From: an uncultured Lachnospiraceae bacterium
GTDB taxonomy: Bacteria; Bacillota; Clostridia; Lachnospirales; Lachnospiraceae
NCBI GenBank assembly: GCA_900553355.1
Contig: USDK01000064.1
Span: 1 to 15,164, forward strand
Direction: 5' to 3'
Length of the DNA: 15,164 nt
The translations under genes and the position numbers were made by a program. The number at the start of each line of letters is the position of its first letter. Positions within the stretch are counted from its first letter, which is position 1. Below are positions 8,101 through 14,465 of this stretch, one piece after another. A model generated the notes under the pieces. It saw nothing but the letters and a program-made list of their open reading frames with translations. It ran no database searches and had not been told where the DNA came from.

Positions 8101-9771
8101 CTCTACAGTCTGTCCGACAGATACATGGACCGGATAAACAGTTTTATTGATCACATATCCTTCCGGCGCTGTGATCTCTTTCACATACACTGTCTCCAGC
8201 CCTGCGTCAAAGTAATCACTATAACTAATGCCGTCTTCTCCTGTTGCTGAAATCTTTGTCACCAGATCGGTGCAGGCGCTGTTTTTATAAACGCCATAAA
8301 CTGCCCCGTCCAGGGGATTGCCTGTTTCTGCATCTGTTTTCGTGATCTGTACCCTTGCCAGGTTCAGCCATTTCACGCCAAAAGACACCGGGCCTGCGGA
8401 TTCAGAGATGAATGCTCCGATCGCCTGATTCCCGTCGCCTGTGGCAGACAGCACCAGTGTTTTCCAGCTTTCCCGGACGGTCCCGTACAGATTTCCGCTG
8501 CTCCAGTTCCCCGTCACCGTCAAAGGCGCCTGCAGATAGAAAGTATCGCCGCCGTAAACGGTCAGGTTCCCACCGGTCACGTTAGTTCCCTGTGTCTGAT
8601 TGTATCCGGTCACTCCCGATGGGACTGCGATGGTCACAGAGTTCCGGTGGTCTCCGTTTAAGGTGATCTCCGGTGTCTTCTGCACATCCCCGTCACGGAC
8701 CGCTGTCACATTGGTGGAAGACAGGGACAGCTCTCCCTTCGGCGGATTTTCCAGTCCGAACAGGTAATTGATATAGTTGATCACCCCATCCGACACAAGT
8801 GCGCTGTAATCGCATCCTGTAAATGCCGCATCTCCCGCATAGGCATAGGAAGCTGCGATGTGGGTATACACATATTTCTCATTGGTACTCTTTCCGGAAA
8901 GATAGCTGCCCGTGATGTCACCGGCTCCGCCGTATCCGTAGTATAAAACTTTCTGCAGGTTGGCGTTGCTGTCAAGAACATCTGCCACATAGTCCCCGGT
9001 TGCCGGGGAATTCTTCTGGGATTCCAAGCAGTATGCGATCTTCCCGTTTACTGTAAACCAACAGGTAGAATAGTGGCCCCAATGGGAAGGATACCAGATC
9101 CTCTCTCCCTGTACCAGATGTACCGCCTCACTGCTCCTTGCGGCAATCCCGTTTGCCGCAGACAGCATTAAAATTTCCCCATCTTCGATCTCCTGCTCCA
9201 GTGTATCCAGTTCTTCCTCTGTCACATCCGCTTCAGAACTTTCCACTTCTACCGGGGCAGGATCCTCCGATTCATCTTCAGACTGGATATCCTCCTTCTG
9301 CTTCTCCCCGCCATTGTCCTGGGCATGGGCTTCCCCTTCTGTATCCGTCAGGGTAATGGTCCGGCTGATGGTATAGCATTCGCTCCCGTCTTTCGGGGTT
9401 ACCAGGTACTGTGCATAGAACACACCGCTTAGCCCTTTCTGGTAGCTGTTTCTATCCTCATCTTCGATGCTGGACAGCACAACGCTCTCCTGCTCCGGAT
9501 CATAGGTAATCCCCTCCAGGGAAGTCTCCGCATCGAAGCCTGTATCAGAGACATCTTTGGTCAGATCTTCTGCTGTTGCCAGCCGTTTCTGCTCCTGTTC
9601 TCCAGCTGTCTCCGCCGTGGTTTCTGCAGTCTCACTCTGTGATTCTGCCATGATCTCTGCCCCTGTGGCCGGTTCCTCTGCCGCATACGCCACAGAAGAA
9701 ACCACCGGGCTGATCCCCATACACAAAGCCATGACCGCAGCCATGGCTCTCGCTTTCCATTTTCCTTTCAT
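5077..9771 (-). CDS. Giant SpaA/Cna-B repeat surface protein with VPKTG anchor
   Basis: A 1564-residue secreted adhesin-like protein. Order: signal peptide (1 to about 30, ending VAYA-AEE), an acidic linker (about 150 to 200), a thioester-type domain (about 215 to 345), a beta-rich region, then about nine SpaA/Cna-B-like modules from about 472 to 1490, recognised by starts such as VQITKTDAETGNPL or FLTKTDAETGDAL and ends such as KEITAPEGY (531 to 539 and 642 to 650) and ETKAPEGY. These modules usually carry Lys-Asn/Asp isopeptide bonds. The sorting motif VPKTG (1501 to 1505) precedes a membrane span (about 1511 to 1530), YRRKK and an unusual hydrophilic tail of about 30 residues. The thioester domain has Cys248 in AYCLE but YTHIAASYAY where TQxA is usual, so the bond-forming Gln seems replaced by His304. 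AAAGGAG lies 11 nt before the ATG. It probably mediates host, cell or mating-partner contact. Confidence 0.9.
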   Translation of the reverse strand: MKGKWKARAMAAVMALCMGISPVVSSVAYAAEEPATGAEIMAESQSETAETTAETAGEQEQKRLATAEDLTKDVSDTGFDAETSLEGITYDPEQESVVLSSIEDEDRNSYQKGLSGVFYAQYLVTPKDGSECYTISRTITLTDTEGEAHAQDNGGEKQKEDIQSEDESEDPAPVEVESSEADVTEEELDTLEQEIEDGEILMLSAANGIAARSSEAVHLVQGERIWYPSHWGHYSTCWFTVNGKIAYCLESQKNSPATGDYVADVLDSNANLQKVLYYGYGGAGDITGSYLSGKSTNEKYVYTHIAASYAYAGDAAFTGCDYSALVSDGVINYINYLFGLENPPKGELSLSSTNVTAVRDGDVQKTPEITLNGDHRNSVTIAVPSGVTGYNQTQGTNVTGGNLTVYGGDTFYLQAPLTVTGNWSSGNLYGTVRESWKTLVLSATGDGNQAIGAFISESAGPVSFGVKWLNLARVQITKTDAETGNPLDGAVYGVYKNSACTDLVTKISATGEDGISYSDYFDAGLETVYVKEITAPEGYVINKTVYPVHVSVGQTVEISAVDTRVKGKITVEKQDVDTEEFLSQGDAQLAGAVYGLYARADIQNPDGTGVLYEAGSLIAQQTFGESGEIVFENLYLGEMYIKEITAPEGYLLDETEYDVTLSYEGQEVEVVTAAETVTEQVMKQAFQIIKISEDGEQTETDLVAGAEFTVYLISELSQVKNGTLQPSNGSAFTAEDFTAYDFSEEDPAVTYENGEAVEVPVLVTDESGYAKSVELPYGQYVVVETKTPENLKQVNPFIVTVNEDSREPQQWRVFDDRPFEFLLKIIKKDTQTNQNVLKNSATYKIYDCEKEEFVEQVVNYPEKGKISEFSTNDEGYLVLPEELKAGHYRIEEIQAPEGFVRQGYETEPTEPIELVINADTPHQIDPDTGAYIVEVIQYNEEQTGSLTLTKTGEKLVEVKGESILEKAADLLSDLVDTVTGDESADIGIQREFLYEESGVEGAVFELYAKDTIYSPDGAVDANGNRVIRYEKDDLVATLTTDAEGKAVADGLPLGSYYLKETTAGTGFVLNQEQKEFTLTAEDDTVAVVYEDVAYHNERQKIQITAKKKDAVSGEALEGVVFGLYAGEDITDAQGNVLIEKDALIETKATGEDGTVTFDSDLIHEKYYVKEEQRLPGYLPNEEIWEIDAVYENQNETVITFEKEVENQPTETQFTKTDIVTGEPVVGAKLQILDEEGTVIREWVTTTEEHIEYALPEGNYVLHEETAPNADGYVTAQDVEFTVKEDGSITKVEMEDDFSKVDVSKTDITGDTELVGVKLQVLNSEEEVLDEWVSDGTEHRIEYLPVGEELTLREIQTIDGYTMAEDVKFTLEDTGEVQHVAMQNEFVYGRIFLTKTDAETGDALAGAEFEIRNTTTGETAGSLVTDENGQAESEDLLIGSYDETGVKELFHYEVVETKAPEGYQLDETPHEVIFELDGEKNGQILVELNVTNEKTPVETPSVPKTGDNPGRPLALLILCIAAAGAFVGITVYRRKKVRAERLDQDIEPAGTKAEETSGEKKETQD

Positions 9772-9808
9772 AAATTCTGTTTCTCCTTTATCTTATTTCC
9801 AGCACGCT

Positions 9809-10321
9809 TTACCGGCTGGTATCCTTTCTTACGGCTTTCTGTTTCGGCCGCATTTTTTCTGGCTTTTTTTCTCCCAGTTCCTTCTTTGTCTCTTCCACCG
9901 CCCAGTGTACTTCCTTCTGAGTCAGGTGGTTCTGCCTGCATCCGTCCAGAATTCCCTGCAGATAATAATCACTGGGAAGGGCCGGCTGGCTCTGATACGG
10001 CTCATTCATGATATAAACCGCCACATTCGCCTGTTCTCCGGTCTTAGTCCGGACTGTAACTTCTTTCTTGCCATACAGGTTTGGATAGCCTTCGTAAAAG
10101 TCCAGACTCTTTTCACACTTCGGCGTGATCTTCCAGAGCAGCCCCTGCACTTCTTTCCCCGGTTCCGGCAGGATGCTCGCTACGCCCCAGCCTGTCCGGT
10201 TCCCCCGGAATGCCAGACGGTAATCCTTCAGCACACATCTGCCGACCGCCTCCGCATCCGGACAGCGGCGTGCCATCTGTTCCAGGTTCATGTTGCTGCC
10301 ATAGGCAAAATAATATCTCAT
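9809..10321 (-). CDS. Gamma-glutamylcyclotransferase-like protein (AIG2/GGCT fold)
   Basis: Members cleave gamma-glutamyl amines or peptides by cyclising the glutamyl group to 5-oxoproline. The 170-residue protein begins YYFAYGSNMN, with the family's substrate-binding YGSN at 7 to 10. The likely catalytic acid is Glu77 in FYEGYP, followed by NLYGKKEV. The C-terminus is very basic (KKPEKMRPKQKAVRK), beyond the usual fold. The ATG at 10321 has AAGAGGTGAGG just upstream; an in-frame longer start lacks family support. The gene lies 16 nt after the amidoligase and 37 nt before the surface-protein gene. Pairing with an amidoligase suggests opposing formation and removal of an amide-linked glutamyl or peptide tag, a role proposed for such neighbourhoods and not shown here. 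Confidence 0.85.
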   Translation of the reverse strand: MRYYFAYGSNMNLEQMARRCPDAEAVGRCVLKDYRLAFRGNRTGWGVASILPEPGKEVQGLLWKITPKCEKSLDFYEGYPNLYGKKEVTVRTKTGEQANVAVYIMNEPYQSQPALPSDYYLQGILDGCRQNHLTQKEVHWAVEETKKELGEKKPEKMRPKQKAVRKDTSR

Positions 10322-10337
10322 TGTCCTCACCTCTTTC

Positions 10338-11243
10338 CTATCTCGTTCCGGTCTGCCGGGATTCATAGGTGCTCCGGTCATACCGCCACGCCTTGTTCCC
10401 TTCCAGATGATCCAGCAGATGTTTCCGCACATTTTTATACTCCGGCCCGATCAGCCCCAGCCGGAGCAGGAAAGTCCGGAAGGTAAAGCACGGATTTTCT
10501 GTGATCTCTGTCTTTCTCATGTGGGTACACTTCTGATTGACCGCCTGTGCGGAGATGGCGAGTGCGAGCGTGATATACGCCCGCACCTTCCCGGCATGGA
10601 GGGTACTGTTAAAGCACCTCCACTCTATCGTTCCCTTGTCGAACACAGCATGGAGATTCAATGCGTAATACCTTGTCTCATCATAATGGCTGTGGCTTAC
10701 GCCTCTCTGCCGGTCCTGATACCACCGTCTTCGGAATTCATCCATCCGCATTGTCCCGGAAGGCATCTTTCGGATATCTGCCAGCACATCCTCCCGGACT
10801 CTCTGGCACCACCGGTCCACCCTTGCCGGGTTGGTCTGAAGCGCCTTGAACAGGATATCCTCTTTCGAATACATGATAGTCAGAGCATTCTTCAGGCTCC
10901 GGGGTGTATGGTTGGAGGCGTCCACATGGACATGCATACCACAGGAGGAATTCACCTTTGCGCCTTTCTTCCGCAGACACCGGACAACCTCCTGAAGCTT
11001 TCCCATCTCTTCATAGGTCAGCTTGGGGCTGACCATTTCTGTTTTGTACTCCGAATCTGCCGATACCCACTGCCCGTTCCGGCGTCTCTGGGCGTTGATA
11101 CTGCTGTCAAAAGTGAACTTCCACTCTTTTCCCTGGGGATCCTTCACACCCCATGTCCCATAATAAGTGCCGATATAGTACGGGATGGATCCGAACAGCA
11201 CGCCCACTGCTTTCGCCGCCTGTTCTCTTGTCAGGCCGGTCAT
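10338..11243 (-). CDS. Amidoligase family protein (Amidoligase_2), start uncertain
   Basis: ATP-dependent enzymes of the glutamine-synthetase/GCS-like fold predicted to form amide bonds between amino acids, peptides or proteins. Counting from the first in-frame ATG, key elements are TEMVSP (68 to 73), the metal-site-like CGMHVHVDA (101 to 109), YYALNLH (192 to 198) and GTIEWRCFN (204 to 212). The family's opening FGxEIEMTG motif lies partly upstream: codons before the ATG encode RIDLKEQCFGTEIE (11285 to 11244), so this ATG would lose two likely metal-binding glutamates. That extension is closed by TGA at 11291 to 11289 and contains no ATG, GTG or TTG. A good AGGAGG (11301 to 11296) and a GTG (11292) lie just upstream but out of frame by one nucleotide, so a frameshift or rare initiation is likely. 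It sits in one operon with the cyclotransferase. Confidence 0.8.
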   Translation of the reverse strand: MTGLTREQAAKAVGVLFGSIPYYIGTYYGTWGVKDPQGKEWKFTFDSSINAQRRRNGQWVSADSEYKTEMVSPKLTYEEMGKLQEVVRCLRKKGAKVNSSCGMHVHVDASNHTPRSLKNALTIMYSKEDILFKALQTNPARVDRWCQRVREDVLADIRKMPSGTMRMDEFRRRWYQDRQRGVSHSHYDETRYYALNLHAVFDKGTIEWRCFNSTLHAGKVRAYITLALAISAQAVNQKCTHMRKTEITENPCFTFRTFLLRLGLIGPEYKNVRKHLLDHLEGNKAWRYDRSTYESRQTGTR

Positions 11244-11325
11244 CTCAATCTCTGTGCCGAAACACTGTTCCTTCAGGTCGATGCGTCCTCACCACCCTCC
11301 TGTAATTTTTTGCCGGACATCTGTT

Positions 11326-12213
11326 TCAGCGCATATGATCCGGTGGTTTTCTGCAATGATCCGCTTGATTTCCACAGACAGTCAGCCGTTTCTCCTTCGA
11401 ATGATAAAGGAACAGCCCTCTGCTCAAAAAATCCTTTCCCGGCGTCTCCTGCCACATCTGCTTCTGGAAGACACGGATCTGTTCTTCCTTAATGAGCGAA
11501 CGCTTCCTGACCGCCAGAATCTCATGGACATTCAAGGGAACCACATAATAATCGCCATGCATCTGTCTGCGCAGTTCCTCCTGCACGCCCGGATACAAAA
11601 GGGCAGTCGCCCCGTAGGAGCGGTCGAAGGTAGTGACCGACGCCATGGATTCCTGTCCTTTCACCGGGATCGGGTAGATCCTCAGCGGAGAATGTTCTTT
11701 GGTATTCGCTAATCCCGCTGCAAGGATCTCCTTTGGGGAGACACCATAGAACTGCTGCATGTGTGTCGGCACTCTGGTCCATTGCCAGTGATCGCCGTCT
11801 TTGCCCAGCACACGGTAATAAGCGGAAAGGATCCCCAGCGGGTGCTTTTCATAGACACTCCCTGCGGCTTCTCCCTCTTTTTCAGCAGGCTCCAGCCGGA
11901 CAGCCAGGTTCCCTTTGACCGTATCGTAATCCGCATAGGAAAACTCTGGGCGTTCCGGCTCCGGGTATCCATAGATCAGATGGACCATCTCCCGGATCTC
12001 TCCTGCGATCCTCCCCAGATCCTGATGCTCTTCGTATTGATTAGCGAACACATTGACAGGCAGTTCCACCAGATCCGTATTCCGGTACCGTATCTTCAGG
12101 TACTCGGAAGCGTTCACGCTCTCCCCGCTGTAATCTGCCTCATATCCCTGTTCCGATGGCAGTCTGGCTTTCACTTCTGTCAGAAGCTCTTTTTTAAATC
12201 TGTTGTAATTCAT
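11326..12213 (-). CDS. DUF5688-type protein of conjugative elements
   Basis: A 295-residue protein with no known reaction. It resembles, from memory, the DUF5688 family seen on Clostridia conjugative elements: an N-terminal MNYNRFKKELLTEV helix, a central region with VFANQYEEH and a later YGATALLYPGVQEEL followed by DYYVVPLNVHEILAV. There is no signal peptide or membrane segment, so it should be cytoplasmic. The ATG at 12213 has AAAGGAAG upstream and lies 20 nt inside the methyltransferase gene; an alternative start seven codons earlier lacks a better site. The C-terminus after SKEKRLTV is Cys/His-containing and may be variable. Its constant company with methyltransferase and maintenance genes suggests an element function, but none can be assigned. 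Confidence 0.7.
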   Translation of the reverse strand: MNYNRFKKELLTEVKARLPSEQGYEADYSGESVNASEYLKIRYRNTDLVELPVNVFANQYEEHQDLGRIAGEIREMVHLIYGYPEPERPEFSYADYDTVKGNLAVRLEPAEKEGEAAGSVYEKHPLGILSAYYRVLGKDGDHWQWTRVPTHMQQFYGVSPKEILAAGLANTKEHSPLRIYPIPVKGQESMASVTTFDRSYGATALLYPGVQEELRRQMHGDYYVVPLNVHEILAVRKRSLIKEEQIRVFQKQMWQETPGKDFLSRGLFLYHSKEKRLTVCGNQADHCRKPPDHMR

Positions 12214-13501
12214 TCTTTTCTTCCTTTCCTGCACACTTCAGCATCTCATCTACTCCCCGGATCCGCCTCCCGATGGCTTCGATGACATTGACCGTCACCC
12301 CGTTCCCAGCCTGCTTATATGCCTGCGCATCGGAGGTCACCGCCAGGATCTTATCGATCTGGTCGTCATGGTATCCCTGCAGACGGAAACATTCCCTTGG
12401 CGTCAGCCTGCGGATCCGGCCCTGATAACATACGCCGTGCCGGTCTGTCGCTGTCAGGGTAAACATCGGCTCTTCCGGTTCCTTTATCCGTCGGCCGTTC
12501 TGGCGGGTCTCCCTTTTCTCCGGGTTCAGGATCGCTCTTGGGCCGGTTTCTTCCAACGCTCCGGAGCGCTCCCCAAGATGTCTACAGCTGATCTCATTCT
12601 GCCGGGTAGTAAGACATCTGGCTTCCTCTGTCACTCTGAGCCGAGAATCCAGATCAACGAAATGAACCGTTCCCTGAGTACTCTCTGTCGTCAGGGTATG
12701 GGCAATCCTGTGTCCCACTCTGCCCCGCCTGGTGTTCTGCTCTGCGTAAGCAAGGTCGATGCTGTCACCTTCATAAGCCATCTTGTAGCCTTTCTTCGTA
12801 TTCTCTTTGATCGGGACACCTACATGATAGAGGCCGGTCTTTCCGCCCATGCCTCCCGCCCCGGAAGTCAGCGTGCAGCTCACTCCTTCGGCGGAGTAGA
12901 CCCGGCTCCCCTGACTTCCCGGAAGGACTTGTACAAGAGACGCTCGGTTTGTTCCCGTGAAAGGAAATATTTTTCCGGCACATCTTTCATCAAGATATCC
13001 GACAAGATACACCCGTTTTCTGGACTGGGGGACTCCGAAATCCTTGCTGTTAAGCACCTGCCATTCCACGTGATACCCCAGGTCTGATAGCGTACAGAGG
13101 ATGGTATGGAACGTCCCGCCTTTGTTATGCGATAGCAGTCCGGGTACATTTTCAAGTAAAAGATAGTCAGGTCGCTTTGCCCCAGCCACCCGGGCGATCT
13201 CAAAGAAGAGAGTTCCTCTCGGGTCTGCGAACCCGGCCCGTTTTCCAGCAACTGAGAAAGCCTGGCAAGGAAATCCTCCGCATAGGAGGTCGAATCCCGG
13301 CATGTCGTCCGGCTGCATGTTTCTTGCGTCATCGCAGTACCACTCTCCTTCCGTATCAAACAGCTGGCGGTAGCTCTTCTCCGCATGTTGGTCGATCTCA
13401 CAATGCCCGACACAGGCAAAACCGCCTGCCCGTGTGAGCCCTTCCCGGAATCCGCCTACGCCGCTGAACATATCAAAAAACCGTATTGTTTTCTCTGCCA
13501 C
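12194..13501 (-). CDS. DNA cytosine-5 methyltransferase
   Basis: Transfers methyl from S-adenosylmethionine to carbon 5 of cytosine in a specific DNA site. The 435-residue protein has all main motifs in order: I FDMFSGVGGFREG (9 to 21), IV GGFPCQAFS with nucleophile Cys79, VI ENVPG (117 to 121), VIII QSRKR (159 to 163), a variable target-recognition region (about 195 to 350), IX RRLTPRECFRLQGY (364 to 377) and X QAGNGVTVNVIEAIG (397 to 411). No restriction endonuclease is nearby, so it is an orphan enzyme, perhaps protecting the element against host restriction or regulating it. The GTG start is the best candidate, but AAAGGG abuts it directly, leaving almost no spacing. A terminator ends 11 nt upstream. 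The gene heads a six-gene operon ending with the sortase. Confidence 0.93.
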   Translation of the reverse strand: MAEKTIRFFDMFSGVGGFREGLTRAGGFACVGHCEIDQHAEKSYRQLFDTEGEWYCDDARNMQPDDMPGFDLLCGGFPCQAFSVAGKRAGFADPRGTLFFEIARVAGAKRPDYLLLENVPGLLSHNKGGTFHTILCTLSDLGYHVEWQVLNSKDFGVPQSRKRVYLVGYLDERCAGKIFPFTGTNRASLVQVLPGSQGSRVYSAEGVSCTLTSGAGGMGGKTGLYHVGVPIKENTKKGYKMAYEGDSIDLAYAEQNTRRGRVGHRIAHTLTTESTQGTVHFVDLDSRLRVTEEARCLTTRQNEISCRHLGERSGALEETGPRAILNPEKRETRQNGRRIKEPEEPMFTLTATDRHGVCYQGRIRRLTPRECFRLQGYHDDQIDKILAVTSDAQAYKQAGNGVTVNVIEAIGRRIRGVDEMLKCAGKEEKNELQQI

Positions 13502-13512
13502 CCCTTTCCATC

Positions 13513-13540
13513 AAAAAAAGTGCGGCATGCCGCACTTTTT
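13513..13540 (-). terminator. Perfectly palindromic intrinsic terminator
   Basis: AAAAAGTGCGGCA (13515 to 13527) is followed directly by its exact reverse complement (13528 to 13540), giving a GC-rich stem with A and T tracts on both sides. On the minus strand it ends in seven T. It closes the partition/RHH block 15 nt after its last stop codon and ends 11 nt before the methyltransferase start; in principle it works in both directions. Confidence 0.8.
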
Positions 13541-13555
13541 CTGCTTTGTATCTGG

Positions 13556-14113
13556 TTATGCTGTTTCCAGCTCTTCTCCGTAATCTTCTTCCATGTCATG
13601 TTCTTCCAGGATCATCTCGTCCGGCTGTTCCTCTTCCGAGTTTTCCAGAGCCTCCGGTTCCTCATCTACATCTTCTGTGTCTTCCGATTCTTCCAGTTCT
13701 TCCGTTCCAGCTGCATCCATCTGTCTTTCCAATGTCTCCGGCTCTGCGCCCTCCTCTTCCCCGGTGACAGGTTCCGGTTCAGTCTCTTCCGGAAGTTTCT
13801 CTCCCTGTTCGTTCTCATCTGCGGAGTCCAGCGCCTGGGTAATGATCTCGATCAGATAGTCCTTCTGTGTGAACCTTCCCGGTCTCTGTACCTTTTCTTT
13901 CTCGTATCTTTCTTTAAATCTCTGGAACAGTTCCTCTGATACCTGTACTGCTAATGTCCTTGCTGCCATCTTTTCCACTCCTTTGCTTTCAAAATGTTCT
14001 GTGATCACCTGTGTTAAAAACTGGGGGATGGTCATCTCCGTCCCCTCTAATTCCTGCCGCACTTTTTCGTGCAGCGCAATAGGGATCTTCCCGCATATGT
14101 TCTTTGTTTCCAT
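13556..14113 (-). CDS. Tandem ribbon-helix-helix-like protein with long acidic tail
   Basis: A 185-residue protein not matched to a named family. Residues 5 to 42 (KNICGKIPIALHEKV, then a helix with IPQFLTQVITEHF) and 51 to 96 (ARTLAVQVSEELFQRFKERY, then FTQKDYLIEIITQAL) each look like a strand-helix-helix RHH unit. One chain could therefore supply both halves of the usual dimer, or bind two sites. From about 99 to the end the sequence is almost purely acidic and disordered, rich in Glu, Asp and Pro. Such a tail might mimic DNA, recruit partners or limit DNA binding. The ATG at 14113 has AAAGGAG 9 nt upstream. Position next to ParM/ParR suggests a regulator of maintenance or transfer, or a second centromere-binding protein; both are inference. 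Confidence 0.75.
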   Translation of the reverse strand: METKNICGKIPIALHEKVRQELEGTEMTIPQFLTQVITEHFESKGVEKMAARTLAVQVSEELFQRFKERYEKEKVQRPGRFTQKDYLIEIITQALDSADENEQGEKLPEETEPEPVTGEEEGAEPETLERQMDAAGTEELEESEDTEDVDEEPEALENSEEEQPDEMILEEHDMEEDYGEELETA

Positions 14114-14136
14114 GCTGTATGTCTCCTTTCCTTTTG

Positions 14137-14226
14137 CTACATACAACATATCCCAAAGCCCATGTGAAAGCTATTCATCAGATCCAACAAATGCATCGTT
14201 TCAAAATGCAGCACTTTACATGACAT
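14137..14226 (-). CDS. Possible 29-residue peptide
   Basis: A short frame, MSCKVLHFETMHLLDL, then MNSFHMGFGICCM, begins at an ATG with a strong AAAGGAG 9 nt upstream. It ends 23 nt before the ATG of the tandem RHH gene and fills most of an otherwise empty gap. The peptide is Met-, His- and Cys-rich and mildly hydrophobic. No family is recognised. It may be a translated small protein or a leader affecting the next gene; a chance frame behind an unused ribosome site is also possible. Confidence 0.4.
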   Translation of the reverse strand: MSCKVLHFETMHLLDLMNSFHMGFGICCM

Positions 14227-14273
14227 GGAAATTTTCTCCTTTCAGTAGGCATCCCCCCTTTCACGGTTTCCCG

Positions 14274-14456
14274 TTATCTCAGATTTTCTTTCTGTCTTTC
14301 TTTCATATGCCGGATATAGATCCGGATCGCCTTCTTTGCAAGCTGGTCTGCCGTGACTCGCTTTCCCAGCCGCTTTGACTCCCTTTCTGCCATCTGTTCC
14401 AGTTCTCGGATCATAGGGTCCGGAACATCCACTGTCAGTATCTTTACGCCGTCCAC
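14274..14456 (-). CDS. Small ribbon-helix-helix DNA-binding protein
   Basis: About 60 residues with the RHH layout: a beta strand (KILTVDVPDP), a first helix (MIRELEQMAERESKRLG) and a second helix (TADQLAKKAIRIYIRHM), ending in charged residues. Such proteins bind operators or centromere repeats as dimers and often regulate partition or mobilisation genes. The only nearby GTG (14456) lies inside the GGAGGTG ribosome site, so spacing is wrong for it. The well-spaced codon is GTA in VKILTV, a non-standard start; a downstream GTG is also possible. The true start is unresolved. It follows the ParR-like stop by 9 nt and is probably co-transcribed with it. Confidence 0.65.
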   Translation of the reverse strand: MDGVKILTVDVPDPMIRELEQMAERESKRLGKRVTADQLAKKAIRIYIRHMKERQKENLR

Positions 14457-14465
14457 CTCCGCTTC

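Noticed and set aside
10407..11492. Plus-strand frame of 361 codons opposite the amidoligase
   Set aside because: Shadow of the amidoligase and DUF5688 genes; no motif and Pro/His/Leu-rich composition typical of antisense frames.
12194..13501. Restriction-modification system around the C5 methyltransferase
   Set aside because: Neighbours are a DUF5688 protein and RHH proteins; no nuclease motif or specificity subunit was found, so it is treated as an orphan methyltransferase.
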